The notes beneath the pieces are model-generated. The model was not told the DNA's origin, ran no database searches, and was given only the letters and a program-made list of their open reading frames with translations. Below are positions 8,337 through 17,341 of a stretch of 64,000 nucleotides of DNA, piece by piece. A program made the translations under genes and the position numbers. Source of the stretch: Physcocola sp002396385 (GTDB lineage Bacteria > Bacteroidota > Bacteroidia > Bacteroidales > Paludibacteraceae); the NCBI GenBank assembly GCA_946535435.1, contig CAMNDM010000007.1, positions 1 through 64,000 of the forward strand, in the 5' to 3' direction. Every line of letters starts with the position of its first letter. Within the stretch, counting starts at the first letter, position 1.

Positions 8337-9878
8337 TTAGGTCCCCCACCCTTCTCTATCGAGGTTACGGTAGCCGATGGCTTCGCTGATGTGTGGGAAC
8401 TGGATGTTCTCCGCCCCGTCGAGGTCGGCAATGGTGCGGGCAACTTTCAAGATGCGGTCATAGGCGCGGGCTGACAAACTAAAGCGCTCCATAGCGGTTC
8501 GGAGTGTATCTGTACATTCCTTATCGAGTTTGGCATATTTCTGCAAGAGGCGGCTGTTCATCTGCGCATTGCAGTGGATGTGCTCTTCGTCTTTGTACCT
8601 TTCTTGTTGGATGAGGCGGGCCTTTACCACACGCTCACGAATTTCGGCACTCGATTCGCCCTTACTCCGTTCCGCCAATTTTTCGAAGGGAACAGGCACA
8701 ATTTCAACCTGTATGTCGATGCGGTCGAGCAACGGACCGCTTATTTTGCTAAGATACCGTTGGACGGCTCCTGGAGCGCACACACATTCGCGCGTGGGGT
8801 GGTTGTAATAACCGCACGGGCAGGGATTCATACTCGCCACCAACATAAAGGAGGCCGGATAGGTAACCGACATTTTCGAACGGCTTATAGTTATCTGGCG
8901 GTCTTCCAACGGTTGGCGCATCACTTCCAAAACCTGCCGCTTGAACTCGGGCAACTCGTCAAGGAAAAGCACACCGTTGTGGGCCAGACTTATCTCACCG
9001 GGCTTCGGATTACTGCCTCCTCCAATAAGGGCAACGTCAGATATAGTGTGGTGCGGACTTCTGAACGGGCGCTGGGTCATCAGCGACGTATTGCGGCCGA
9101 TAAGTCCGGCAACAGAATGTATCTTTGTGGTTTCGAGCGACTCTTGCAGCGAGAAAGGAGGCAGAATGGTGGCAATACGTTTCGCCATCATACTCTTACC
9201 CGCACCCGGCGGCCCCACCATAATGATGTTGTGTCCGCCAGCGGCAGCTACCTCGAAGGCGCGTTTCACCTCTTCCTGTCCCTTCACGTCGCCAAAATCC
9301 ATATCGTATTGGTCAATATGGGCGTAGAACTCTTTACGGGTATCAACAACAGTCTGCTCCAACCCTTCGGCGCCATTCATAAAGTCGATAACCTCTCTCA
9401 GCGTTTCGGCACCATAAACTTTCAGTTTGTTAACCACAGCCGCCTCGCGTGCGTTTTGTTTTGGAACAATCAAGCCCTCGTAACCTTCCGCACGGGCCTG
9501 GATAGCAATGGGCAACACGCCCCTTACCGGTTGTAGTGTGCCATCGAGCGAGAGCTCGCCCATCAGCATAAAGCGCTCTAAACGGTCGGCTTTCACCTGA
9601 TTGCTGGCGGCAGCCAGACCGACTGCCAGTGGCAGATCGTATGCGGCACCCTCTTTCCTGATATCGGCGGGTGCCATATTCACAATGACACGTCCGTTCG
9701 GGAAGTTATACTTATTGACAGTAAGAGCCGACCGCACCCGCTCGTAACTCTCCCTAACAGCGTTGTCTGGCAATCCGACCAATGCGAAAGCGGGTACTCC
9801 GCCTCCAACGTTAACTTCTATCGAGATGGTGGTAGCCTCAACACCATGAACGGCTGCGCCAAAAACTTTAACTAACAT
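8337..9878 (-). CDS. YifB/ComM family Mg-chelatase-like AAA+ ATPase
   Basis: A 513-aa protein. The N-terminal S5/Lon-protease-like fold (MLVKVFGAAVHGVEA to about residue 170) precedes an AAA+ module with Walker A GPPGAGKS (about 222-229), Walker B GVLFLDELPEF, and the family cysteine cluster CPCGYYNHPTRECVC. A C-terminal Mg-chelatase lid follows. ComM of naturally transformable bacteria is a hexameric helicase that promotes branch migration during uptake and integration of foreign DNA. The gene is conserved well beyond competent species, so its role here may be general recombination. It starts 29 bases after the glycerate-kinase-like gene stops, which suggests an operon. Confidence 0.93.
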   Translation of the reverse strand: MLVKVFGAAVHGVEATTISIEVNVGGGVPAFALVGLPDNAVRESYERVRSALTVNKYNFPNGRVIVNMAPADIRKEGAAYDLPLAVGLAAASNQVKADRLERFMLMGELSLDGTLQPVRGVLPIAIQARAEGYEGLIVPKQNAREAAVVNKLKVYGAETLREVIDFMNGAEGLEQTVVDTRKEFYAHIDQYDMDFGDVKGQEEVKRAFEVAAAGGHNIIMVGPPGAGKSMMAKRIATILPPFSLQESLETTKIHSVAGLIGRNTSLMTQRPFRSPHHTISDVALIGGGSNPKPGEISLAHNGVLFLDELPEFKRQVLEVMRQPLEDRQITISRSKMSVTYPASFMLVASMNPCPCGYYNHPTRECVCAPGAVQRYLSKISGPLLDRIDIQVEIVPVPFEKLAERSKGESSAEIRERVVKARLIQQERYKDEEHIHCNAQMNSRLLQKYAKLDKECTDTLRTAMERFSLSARAYDRILKVARTIADLDGAENIQFPHISEAIGYRNLDREGWGT

Positions 9879-9907
9879 AATTACGTGGTTTATTTGAGAG
9901 GGTGTTT

Positions 9908-10807
9908 TTACGGAAGGCAGATTCGGTGGTCGTCGTTAACAGTGAACAACACGTCAGCCCTGCCCGGCATTTCTTTCAGCATCCAGCGTGTCAGCCGCTC
10001 ATAGTGCGAGATGAAACGCCTCAACTCTTCGTTGTCCATTATGCGCAAATGGTCTTGTCCCTTCGTCGAAATACGCAGTTTTTCTTCTTGCAGGGCACGC
10101 CACTCATATACCTTCTCGAACGACGGCACCTGTAACATAACCAACAGGTTGAGGCAGTCGAACAAACGGCTGTATTCGGTTTTTAACTGCAAATTGACGT
10201 AGGTGCGCCATACAGCATCTTTATCTTCTTTTTCTTCCAGTTCGTTCACAGGTTGCAACAAATCGGCCAATGGTTGTTCGGTAGCCCCCATAAACCAACC
10301 ATCGAACAGAATAACGTCGGGCCTTCCCACAAAGTGGTCACATTCTTTTTCCGGATAAACATCGTCGACAGCCTTATTAAAGCGCGGTATAATGGTCGTA
10401 TCGGTTGGCGTTGCATTAGCTAACGTGTTGAACAAGTCGATACCCTTCTTCACATAATGCGTGCCCGGGACACCACGTGTAACGAACAACGGATGTACCG
10501 TTTGAGCCAATTTTTCACGGTCGTTCCGCGATAGATAGAGGTCATCGATGCTCAAACTGAGCACTTTCAAACCATATGCTTCTTCCAACACCAGTTTCAT
10601 CAGCGCGCAGAACGTGGTTTTTCCCGCACCCTGCGCACCATTCACACCAATAATCTGCATATTGGTGGTATCGAGTCCAACAGATGCCATTTCAGCCAAT
10701 GGAAGGTACACGCGGTCGAGGTCCTCCAGAAGTTCCTCACCCAACATCAGTTCACGAAGCTTTTCAGAAAAGTGCTTTCTTAGTTTTAGTAGTACGTTTT
10801 GTTCCAT
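9908..10807 (-). CDS. P-loop kinase of the D-glycerate 3-kinase/Tda10 family
   Basis: A 299-aa soluble protein with Walker A GVNGAQGAGKTT (about 54-65), the family signature SIDDLYLS and VTRGVPGTHY, and the Walker-B-like segment ILFDGWFMGA. These are the marks of the plant-type glycerate kinase/uridine-kinase-like group, which phosphorylates D-glycerate to 3-phosphoglycerate with ATP. The real substrate of the bacterial members is largely untested. It is the first gene of a probable two-gene unit with yifB. Confidence 0.75.
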   Translation of the reverse strand: MEQNVLLKLRKHFSEKLRELMLGEELLEDLDRVYLPLAEMASVGLDTTNMQIIGVNGAQGAGKTTFCALMKLVLEEAYGLKVLSLSIDDLYLSRNDREKLAQTVHPLFVTRGVPGTHYVKKGIDLFNTLANATPTDTTIIPRFNKAVDDVYPEKECDHFVGRPDVILFDGWFMGATEQPLADLLQPVNELEEKEDKDAVWRTYVNLQLKTEYSRLFDCLNLLVMLQVPSFEKVYEWRALQEEKLRISTKGQDHLRIMDNEELRRFISHYERLTRWMLKEMPGRADVLFTVNDDHRICLP

Positions 10808-10952
10808 AGGCTCGTGTATATTTATTAAGTATTGTAGCTATAATAAGAGTAAATATACAACACTTTTACGACGGATGTATAAATTTTTGGGAATATTTGT
10901 TTATCACAAACAGCACATTTCCAAGTTTCACGCATTTGACAATAGTGTTCCA

Positions 10953-10985
10953 AAAGAAAAATGGAGGCCTTCACAGGTCTCCATT
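10953..10985 (-). terminator. intrinsic terminator reading leftward
   Basis: On the minus strand AATGGAGACCT pairs with AGGCCTCCATT across a four-base loop and is followed by TTTTTCTTTT. It lies 160 bases beyond the trpS terminator, so it probably ends a separate short transcript. Confidence 0.7.
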
Positions 10986-11076
10986 CCGTTATTGTTAATG
11001 TAATGTTATATAACAATAGGAACGGGAAAAGTTCCTACTCTATATCTGTTTCATTTGGCAAGGTGTCACCTATACC
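10961..11076 (-). ncRNA. candidate small RNA between two terminators
   Basis: A TACCTTTG -7 element lies on the minus strand at 11082-11089, just beyond the trpS terminator. The transcript would run about 120 bases to the terminator at 10953-10985. Inside it a further hairpin (AGGAAC/GTTCCT) lies at 11018-11036. No open frame of useful length fits, and no good -33 TTTG is present. The ends are estimates. Confidence 0.3.
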
Positions 11077-11142
11077 ATACACAAAGGTAACAAATTTTGC
11101 CACCCGTTTTCTGTTTTTTACAACTTTTTGCGAAAAAGAAAC

Positions 11143-11174
11143 AAAAAAGGGAACATGGTAGAAAACACGTTCCC
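11143..11174 (-). terminator. terminator of trpS
   Basis: On the minus strand GGGAACGTG pairs with CATGTTCCC (one G·T pair), followed by a TTTTTTG tract. It starts about 30 bases after the trpS stop codon. Confidence 0.85.
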
Positions 11175-11202
11175 CAATATCTGTCACACGATAGCCGTTA
11201 CT

Positions 11203-12300
11203 TTATTTTTGAGCCGCAAAACGCTTTGCCTGCTCGGCAATCAGCTCCTTGTCGTCGAAGTAGTCGATGCGCATGGCATGACGCACCTCGGCAATAGTTT
11301 TAGCCGCAACTTCGCGGGCCGCCTCTGTGCCACGCTTCAACACCTCATATACAGCTGGAATATCTTTTTCCAACTCCTTACGGCGGTTACGTATAGGCTC
11401 CAAACGGTCGTTCAACACATTCAGCAAGAACTTCTTGCAAGTACCATCACCAAGGCCGCCACGGGTATAGTGGTCTTTCAGTTCTTGCAGGTTCTTGTAG
11501 TCGGGCAGGAATTTTGCAAAGTCGTCGTCGGTAGCAAAGGCATCGAGATAGGTAAACACAGTGTTCCCCTCCAAATGGCCAGGCTGTTCAATATGTATAT
11601 GCTCCGGGTCAGTATACATCGAGTTGACTTTGGTCTTCAGTTCCTTGGCCGAGTCAGACAAGAAAATACAGTTACCCAACGACTTCGACATCTTGGCCTT
11701 TCCATCGGTACCCGGCAGTCGCAGACATGCCGCGGTTTCTGGAAGCAGAATCTGGCATTCGTCTAGAGTCTCGCCATAGATGTTGTTGAAACGGCGTACA
11801 ATCTCGTTGGTCAGTTCAATCATCGGTTTCTGGTCTTCACCAGCAGGAACAGTGGTTCCGTGGAACAAAGTGATGTCGGCTGCCTGCGAGATAGGGTAAC
11901 AGAAGAAACCTGTTGGTATGTTGGCCTCGAAATTACGCATCTGTATTTCCGTTTTTACCGTTGGGTTACGCTGTACGCGCGACACAGTTACCAGGTTCAT
12001 ATAGTAGAAGGCCAATTCGGTCAGTTCTGGCACCGCACTCTGAATAAAGATGTTGCACTTTTCTGGGTCGAGACCTGCCGACAGGTAGTCGAGCGCAACT
12101 TCAATCACATTTTGGCGGATTTTCTCCGGATTGTCGGCATTGTCGGTCAGCGCCTGGGCATCGGCAATCATAATGAAAATTTTGTCGAATTCACCTGAGT
12201 TCTGCAACTCAACGCGTCGACGGAGCGAGCCAACATAGTGGCCGATATGCAACTTGCCGGTCGGACGGTCGCCGGTAAGGATTACTTTTTCTTTTGCCAT
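11203..12300 (-). CDS. trpS: tryptophan--tRNA ligase
   Basis: A class Ic aminoacyl-tRNA synthetase of 365 aa that charges tRNA-Trp. The HIGH-type motif is GKLHIGHYVGSL (about 15-25) and the KMSKS loop is intact at about 203-207 (KAKMSKSLGN). The length is slightly above the roughly 330 residues of E. coli TrpS, as is usual in Bacteroidota. It lies alone between the rpmH terminator and its own terminator. Confidence 0.97.
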   Translation of the reverse strand: MAKEKVILTGDRPTGKLHIGHYVGSLRRRVELQNSGEFDKIFIMIADAQALTDNADNPEKIRQNVIEVALDYLSAGLDPEKCNIFIQSAVPELTELAFYYMNLVTVSRVQRNPTVKTEIQMRNFEANIPTGFFCYPISQAADITLFHGTTVPAGEDQKPMIELTNEIVRRFNNIYGETLDECQILLPETAACLRLPGTDGKAKMSKSLGNCIFLSDSAKELKTKVNSMYTDPEHIHIEQPGHLEGNTVFTYLDAFATDDDFAKFLPDYKNLQELKDHYTRGGLGDGTCKKFLLNVLNDRLEPIRNRRKELEKDIPAVYEVLKRGTEAAREVAAKTIAEVRHAMRIDYFDDKELIAEQAKRFAAQK

Positions 12301-12357
12301 TTATCTTTTAGATGCTTTATTTCAATGTTTAACCCCACCGAAGGGGTAGACTTATTT

Positions 12358-12406
12358 ATAAAAAGAAAAGGATGTATCAAAATTACTTTTGACACACCCC
12401 TTTTGT
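12358..12406 (-). terminator. terminator of rpmH
   Basis: On the minus strand AAAAGGGGTGTGTCAAAA pairs with TTTTGATACATCCTTTT (G·T pairs and one bulge), followed by CTTTTTA. It lies just after the rpmH stop. Confidence 0.85.
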
Positions 12407-12424
12407 GCGAACACAAGCACACTA

Positions 12425-12595
12425 TTAACGGTGAGCGTGCAAGCGAACTGCGATTTCATCGCTAACTGTCAACTTCTTGCGACCGTGTGCACGACGAGAA
12501 GCCAATACGCGACGACCATTTGCAGTCGCCATTCTTTCACGGAAACCGTGCTTGTTCTTTCTCTTCTTGATAGAGGGTTGGAATGTTCTTTTCAT
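12425..12595 (-). CDS. rpmH: 50S ribosomal protein L34
   Basis: A 56-aa protein starting MKRTFQPSIKKRKNKHGFR and continuing with the family core RMATANGRRVLASRRAHGRKK. L34 normally ends soon after that core. Here a short tail (LTVSDEIAVRLHAHR) follows, as seen in other Bacteroidota. It is a structural protein of the large subunit. The gene has its own promoter and terminator. The usual partner rnpA is not next to it. Confidence 0.96.
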   Translation of the reverse strand: MKRTFQPSIKKRKNKHGFRERMATANGRRVLASRRAHGRKKLTVSDEIAVRLHAHR

Positions 12596-12671
12596 TTTAT
12601 TTTAAAGCTTTAAATTTTCTTTTTTGTCGGGTTTAAACCCTATACCTCGGGCGGTATAAAGTTTCGAAGTG

Positions 12672-12702
12672 CAAATTTAGGTGTTTTTTAGAATAAAACA
12701 AA
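12672..12702 (-). promoter_or_regulatory. promoter of rpmH
   Basis: On the minus strand TTTG (12702-12699) is followed after 19 bases by TAAATTTG (12679-12672), a full match to the Bacteroidota consensus. The leader is about 70 bases long and includes the palindrome GGGTTTAAACCC. Confidence 0.8.
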
Positions 12703-12882
12703 TTGTTGATAACTTTTTCTGTGATGTCCCTATATATCTTCCCGGAATAATTTATCATTTTAGAAACTTTACTGGTCTTCCGACATTTTGCCAACCGTTC
12801 CGTCTAGCATTTTTTCGCACACCAAAAAGACACGCTGCCACCGAAATAGCTATTTTTGCTATCGGTTAAAAAAGAATTCCCT

Positions 12883-13431
12883 ATGTCGAATATCCAACAC
12901 CCCTTGCAGGCGTTTGCCTATTGTCCGCACTGTGGATCCGCACGCTTCAAAGAAGACGGACCACGCTCGAAACACTGCACCGAATGCGGCTTCAACTTCT
13001 ACCTGAATCCGGCCGCAGCTGTTGCCGCCCTAATCACCAATAGCAACGGAGAACTGCTACTGACCAAACGGGCATTCGAGCCGAAAAAAGGAACACTGGA
13101 CCTGCCCGGTGGTTTTGCCGAACCTGGCGAGACAATGGAAGAGGCACTCAAGCGCGAAATTTACGAAGAATTGGGAACCGATATTATAAACATTGGTTAT
13201 TTCACCTCACAACCTAACCGCTACCCTTTTGGCGGACTAACCGTACACACCCTCGACTGTTTCTTCACCGCACAACTGCCAACAGACTCAAAACCCAAGG
13301 CTAACGACGATGTGGCCGCATATACATGGATTGCAGCTGAAAAAATAGACCTACAACAAATCGGACTTACTTCTATACGCGAGGCTGTATCGAAATGGAT
13401 AAAGCAGACCACCCCACCAGAAGCAGAATAA
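12883..13431 (+). CDS. Nudix hydrolase with N-terminal zinc ribbon
   Basis: A 182-aa protein. The ATG at 12883 is preferred over an earlier in-frame start at 12856 because the conserved part begins MSNIQHPLQAF. A CPHCGS…CTEC zinc-ribbon pair occupies about residues 13-38. The Nudix box is intact (GGFAEPGETMEEALKREIYEELG), so it should hydrolyse a nucleoside diphosphate linked to another group. The zinc ribbon and FYLNPAAAVAALI segment recall NADH pyrophosphatases and ADP-ribose-type enzymes, but the NudC SQPWPFP motif is absent, so the substrate is open. Confidence 0.9.
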   Translation: MSNIQHPLQAFAYCPHCGSARFKEDGPRSKHCTECGFNFYLNPAAAVAALITNSNGELLLTKRAFEPKKGTLDLPGGFAEPGETMEEALKREIYEELGTDIINIGYFTSQPNRYPFGGLTVHTLDCFFTAQLPTDSKPKANDDVAAYTWIAAEKIDLQQIGLTSIREAVSKWIKQTTPPEAE

Positions 13432-13495
13432 AAAACTCGGTGCTTTATATTTTTTTCGTAATTTTGTCAAATTTAAGAAAGACAAAACACTTTAA

Positions 13496-14236
13496 ATGAA
13501 TATTATTGAACACGTGGGCAGTTTCACCAAACTAATGAAACTGACCCTTACCATACCAGACAGATGGTCGATGTTTGGCCGCCAATATGTTCGTGAAATT
13601 ATGAAGCTGGGCATCGACTCCATATTTATCGACATCATCATCTCTCTGTTCATCGGTATGGCCATTACCATACAGATGAAACTGAACATGAGCAACCCTA
13701 TTCTACCGGGTTATCTGACCGGATTGGCAGTGCGCGACACCCTGTTGTTAGAGTTTTCTCCAACAATTCTCTGCCTTATTCTAGCCGGAAAAGTCGGTTC
13801 TAACATAGCTTCAGAAATTGGCACTATGCGCATAACAGAGCAGATTGACGCTATCGACATTATGGGTATCAACTCTGCCAACTACCTCATACTACCCAAA
13901 ATAACCGCCTTCATCAGCGTTATACCAAGTTTGGTCATCATCAGTATCTTCGCCGGTATTCTTGGCGGTTTGGGAGTCGCCGAATTTACCGATACCATTA
14001 CCGTAACCGAATACACGCAGGGTATACAATACTCTTTTGTTCCATTCTACGTAACCTACGCCATCATTAAAAGTATGGTTTTCGCCTTCATTATCAGTTC
14101 GGTCGCAAGTTACTACGGCTACACAGTGAAAGGAGGCGCGCTTGAAGTAGGTAAAAACAGCACAAAGGCTGTTGTTAACAGCAGCATTATCATATTGGGT
14201 TCAAACTTCATGCTTACTAAATTGTTATTGACATGA
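13496..14236 (+). CDS. mlaE: MlaE-family ABC transporter permease
   Basis: A 246-aa inner-membrane protein with about five hydrophobic segments and the family features IMKLGIDSIFIDIIISLFIG and a glutamate-containing SEIGTMRITEQIDAIDIMGIN loop. MlaE permeases with MlaF ATPase and MlaD-type MCE proteins move phospholipids between the inner and outer membrane and help keep the outer membrane asymmetric. The stop overlaps the mlaF start (ATGA), so translation is coupled. No MCE-domain partner is in the immediate neighbourhood. A TAATTTTG element sits at 13459-13466. Confidence 0.92.
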   Translation: MNIIEHVGSFTKLMKLTLTIPDRWSMFGRQYVREIMKLGIDSIFIDIIISLFIGMAITIQMKLNMSNPILPGYLTGLAVRDTLLLEFSPTILCLILAGKVGSNIASEIGTMRITEQIDAIDIMGINSANYLILPKITAFISVIPSLVIISIFAGILGGLGVAEFTDTITVTEYTQGIQYSFVPFYVTYAIIKSMVFAFIISSVASYYGYTVKGGALEVGKNSTKAVVNSSIIILGSNFMLTKLLLT

Positions 14237-15003
14237 TTGAAGTTAAAAACGTATCGAAATCGTTCCACGACGGAGTCAAAGTTCTCGACAATATCAACAC
14301 CGTTTTCGAAACCGGTAAAACAAACCTCATCATTGGTCAGAGCGGTTCGGGTAAGACCGTGTTGATGAAGAGCACCGTGGGTATTCACAAGGTAGACGAA
14401 GGCCACATTCTGTACGATGGCCGCGACATTACCAAAATGAACGACAACCAGATAAAGATGATGCACCGCGAAATAGGCATGCTTTTCCAAGGTTCGGCCC
14501 TTTTCGACTCAATGACCGTACTCGAGAACGTTATGTTTCCGCTCGACATGTTCAGCGATATGGATGCCGACGCAAAACGCGACCGCGCTATCGAGTGTCT
14601 TGAACGTGTCGACTTGAAACGCGCCATCGACCTGTTTCCTGCGGAAATCAGCGGAGGTATGCAGAAACGCGCAGCCATTGCCCGCGCCATTGTGCTTAAC
14701 CCAAAATACCTGTTCTGCGACGAACCTAACTCGGGTCTTGACCCCAAAACCTCACTGATGATAGACCGGCTGATTCAGGAAATCACACACGAGTTCAACA
14801 TCACCACCATTATCAACACCCACGATATGAACTCGGTGATGGAAATTGGTGAGAATATCGTCTTCATCTACAAAGGACAAAAAGGCTGGCAAGGTAATAA
14901 AGACCAAGTATACGACACTGGCTGCCAACCACTCGAAGACCTCATTTTCGCCAGCGAACTGTATAAGAAGATTAAAAAAGCCCACTTCACCCTGAAAGAT
15001 TAA
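14233..15003 (+). CDS. mlaF: MlaF-type ABC transporter ATP-binding protein
   Basis: A 256-aa cytosolic ATPase with Walker A GQSGSGKT (35-42), Q-loop LFQGSALFD, signature ISGGMQKRAAIARA, Walker B KYLFCDEPNSGLDP and H-switch NTHDMNS. It is the energising subunit for MlaE, with which it overlaps by four bases. The two genes form the minimal permease/ATPase core of a Mla-type lipid transporter. The MCE and outer-membrane parts must be encoded elsewhere. Confidence 0.93.
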   Translation: MIEVKNVSKSFHDGVKVLDNINTVFETGKTNLIIGQSGSGKTVLMKSTVGIHKVDEGHILYDGRDITKMNDNQIKMMHREIGMLFQGSALFDSMTVLENVMFPLDMFSDMDADAKRDRAIECLERVDLKRAIDLFPAEISGGMQKRAAIARAIVLNPKYLFCDEPNSGLDPKTSLMIDRLIQEITHEFNITTIINTHDMNSVMEIGENIVFIYKGQKGWQGNKDQVYDTGCQPLEDLIFASELYKKIKKAHFTLKD

Positions 15004-15053
15004 ACGGGCTTTTGTAGGCTGCTATTTTTTTACCTTTTAAAACATTAAACAGC

Positions 15054-15335
15054 ATGTTCTTCAATTTTTTCAAAACACGGCCTGTACGTCAATTCCAACA
15101 CGTACCTATCTATTGGGACAAAGACAAAGAAGAGCGTGAAGAACGCCGGGAACGCATCAGACAGGAAGTAGAAAACGAACACGGGAATCCGAACCTGCGG
15201 CCAAAGTCAACACTGAAACGCGGCTTTTTGACCAACCAGCGCAAAGAGAAGGCACTAACCAGCCAGACGAACACATTCCGCATGGCGCTTGTCATCGGTC
15301 TGCTTGTGGCATGCCTGGCTTTTATGTTCAAATAA
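15054..15335 (+). CDS. small membrane protein of unknown function
   Basis: A 93-aa protein. An RxFxHxPIYWDKDKEEREERRERIRQE segment (residues 12-38) forms a strongly charged helix. A basic linker follows, and a single hydrophobic segment (about 76-92, FRMALVIGLLVACLAFMF) ends the protein, so it looks tail-anchored. Small proteins of this build occur next to mutL in other Bacteroidales. No function is known to me. It sits between mlaF and mutL with gaps of about 50 bases on each side, in the same direction. Confidence 0.7.
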   Translation: MFFNFFKTRPVRQFQHVPIYWDKDKEEREERRERIRQEVENEHGNPNLRPKSTLKRGFLTNQRKEKALTSQTNTFRMALVIGLLVACLAFMFK

Positions 15336-15389
15336 GCCCGACACCACAATTGGCGGCTTTCCAACACAAATTAATAGCAAAAAAGAGAT

Positions 15390-17321
15390 ATGGATATTAT
15401 ACACCTTCTACCCGATACCGTAGCCAACCAAATTGCGGCTGGCGAAGTGGTTCAACGTCCGGCATCGGCTGTTAAGGAACTAGTGGAAAACGCCATTGAC
15501 GCAGGTGCAAAACATATTCAACTGATTATAAAAGAGGCCGGACGCAACCTTGTCGAGGTTATTGACGACGGTAAAGGCATGAGCCCTACCGATGCGCGTA
15601 TGGCCTTCGAACGGCACGCTACCAGCAAAATACGAAAGGCAGAAGACCTCTTCACCCTTATGACCATGGGGTTTCGCGGTGAGGCGCTCGCCTCAATTGC
15701 CGCAGTTTCACAAGTAGAACTGACAACCCGCCAGGCTAACGACGAAATGGGCACCCGTATCTGCATTAACGGCGGTAAAGTGGAAAGTCAGGAGCCCTGC
15801 TCATGCCCAACCGGTACAAACGTGTGCATGAAGAACCTGTTTTTCAACATTCCGGCACGCCGCAACTTCCTCAAGAGTAACGCAACCGAATTTGGTGCCA
15901 TCGACACCAGCTTCAAAAACATCGCCCTCGTCTACCCCGATATTGCCTTCGACCTTGTCCACAACGACCAAAAGTGCTACAACCTGCCAGCCACCAACTT
16001 GCGCGAGCGCATTACCCACATTTTCGGCAAAAACATCAACAACCAGCTCTACTCCATCAAAGCCGAGTCTGACTTGGTCAAGATACACGGGTACATAGGC
16101 AGCCCGGAAACCGCAAAACAACGCAACGACAAACAGTTCTTCTTTGTTAACGGGCGCTATATGAAGCACCCCTACTTTCAAAAAGCGGTTACCAGTGCCT
16201 ACGAACGTATGATTGCTGTTGGGTACAAACCCACTTTCTTCATCTATCTGGAAGTAGACCCCGCCAGCATCGATGTAAATGTACATCCAACAAAGACAGA
16301 AATAAAGTTCAAAAACGAAACCGACATCTACCCAATCATTTTGTCGGCCGTAAGAGCAGGACTTGGGCGTTGTAACGTACAGGGCTCTATCGACTTCGAC
16401 ACCGAGGGCATGATCGATATTCCATCGTACCTGCACCGGCCAGAACACACCACCGAACCCAAACTGCACACCGACAATTCGTATAACCCTTTCAACAGCG
16501 GAGCCGGAGGCAGCGCCGGACCAGCATACGAACGCAACCTGCGCAACTGGGAAAGCCTCTACGAGGGATTCGAATCGGGAGGTAAAACAAACACAGATAC
16601 TGACTTTATAACAGACTCTTCCGAAAAAGAGGATGATGATTTCAGCAACTATATCGAACAGACCAACAGCCTGCCCGACGACACTGACGAGGTGCTGATT
16701 GGCGCACCAACTTTTACACAACCAGGGCTGAAACTCGAAAAAAACGATACCGAACTGACTGGTAGCGAGTTTCTGCAATACCAGAACAGGTATATAATTA
16801 CCCCGGTGAGGTCCGGACTGATGTGCATCGACCAGCACCGGGCACACTTCCGTATACTTTACGACCGTTGTCTGGCCAACCTGGAACAACACAAAACCGC
16901 AAGCCAACGGCTGCTCTACCCCGAACAGTTCGACTTGGGTAGCACCGATGCCCTTGTTTTGGAAGAGATAAAAGACGACTTGGGCGAGATAGGCTACGAT
17001 ATCTCTTCTTTGGGTAACAACACCTTTATGGTGGGCGGAGTTCCTGTCAACAACGGCGACCGGGAGGCCAAAAACTTCATTACCGACATTATAGAGGCTG
17101 TGAAGAACCAAGACAGAACCGCCAAAGACCAACTGCTACGCACTATGGCTATGGCACAGGCCAGAAGCGCAGCCATACGCAGCGGCCAGAAACTGCAACA
17201 GGCAGAAGTTAACCAGCTCATCAACGACCTGTTCTCGTGCAAAGAACACACCCTCACACCCGACAATAAAACCATCATCGCCATTATTAGCGACGATGAT
17301 ATAAGCAAACGTTTCCGCTAA
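15390..17321 (+). CDS. mutL: DNA mismatch repair protein MutL
   Basis: A 643-aa protein. The N-terminal GHKL ATPase has the four usual motifs: the NQIAAGEVVQRPASAVKELVENAIDAGA block, DDGKGM, ATSKI and GFRGEAL. A transducer domain and a variable acidic linker (about 350-460) follow, then a C-terminal dimerisation domain. The endonuclease motif DQHAxxExxxxE is not fully kept: the protein reads MCIDQHRAHFRILYDRC, with R and A where the metal-binding Glu would be expected. Nicking activity is therefore doubtful from sequence. MutL links MutS mismatch recognition to downstream repair. Confidence 0.96.
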   Translation: MDIIHLLPDTVANQIAAGEVVQRPASAVKELVENAIDAGAKHIQLIIKEAGRNLVEVIDDGKGMSPTDARMAFERHATSKIRKAEDLFTLMTMGFRGEALASIAAVSQVELTTRQANDEMGTRICINGGKVESQEPCSCPTGTNVCMKNLFFNIPARRNFLKSNATEFGAIDTSFKNIALVYPDIAFDLVHNDQKCYNLPATNLRERITHIFGKNINNQLYSIKAESDLVKIHGYIGSPETAKQRNDKQFFFVNGRYMKHPYFQKAVTSAYERMIAVGYKPTFFIYLEVDPASIDVNVHPTKTEIKFKNETDIYPIILSAVRAGLGRCNVQGSIDFDTEGMIDIPSYLHRPEHTTEPKLHTDNSYNPFNSGAGGSAGPAYERNLRNWESLYEGFESGGKTNTDTDFITDSSEKEDDDFSNYIEQTNSLPDDTDEVLIGAPTFTQPGLKLEKNDTELTGSEFLQYQNRYIITPVRSGLMCIDQHRAHFRILYDRCLANLEQHKTASQRLLYPEQFDLGSTDALVLEEIKDDLGEIGYDISSLGNNTFMVGGVPVNNGDREAKNFITDIIEAVKNQDRTAKDQLLRTMAMAQARSAAIRSGQKLQQAEVNQLINDLFSCKEHTLTPDNKTIIAIISDDDISKRFR

Positions 17322-17341
17322 CCCAAAACTCTAACACATTT

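Noticed and set aside
12704..12712. DnaA-box-like TTATCAACA (minus) near rpmH
   Set aside because: Isolated, in an AT-rich gap, with no skew change; shows that such sites also occur by chance.
15801..17132. 443-aa minus-strand open frame inside mutL
   Set aside because: Antisense shadow; mutL on the plus strand has all family motifs.
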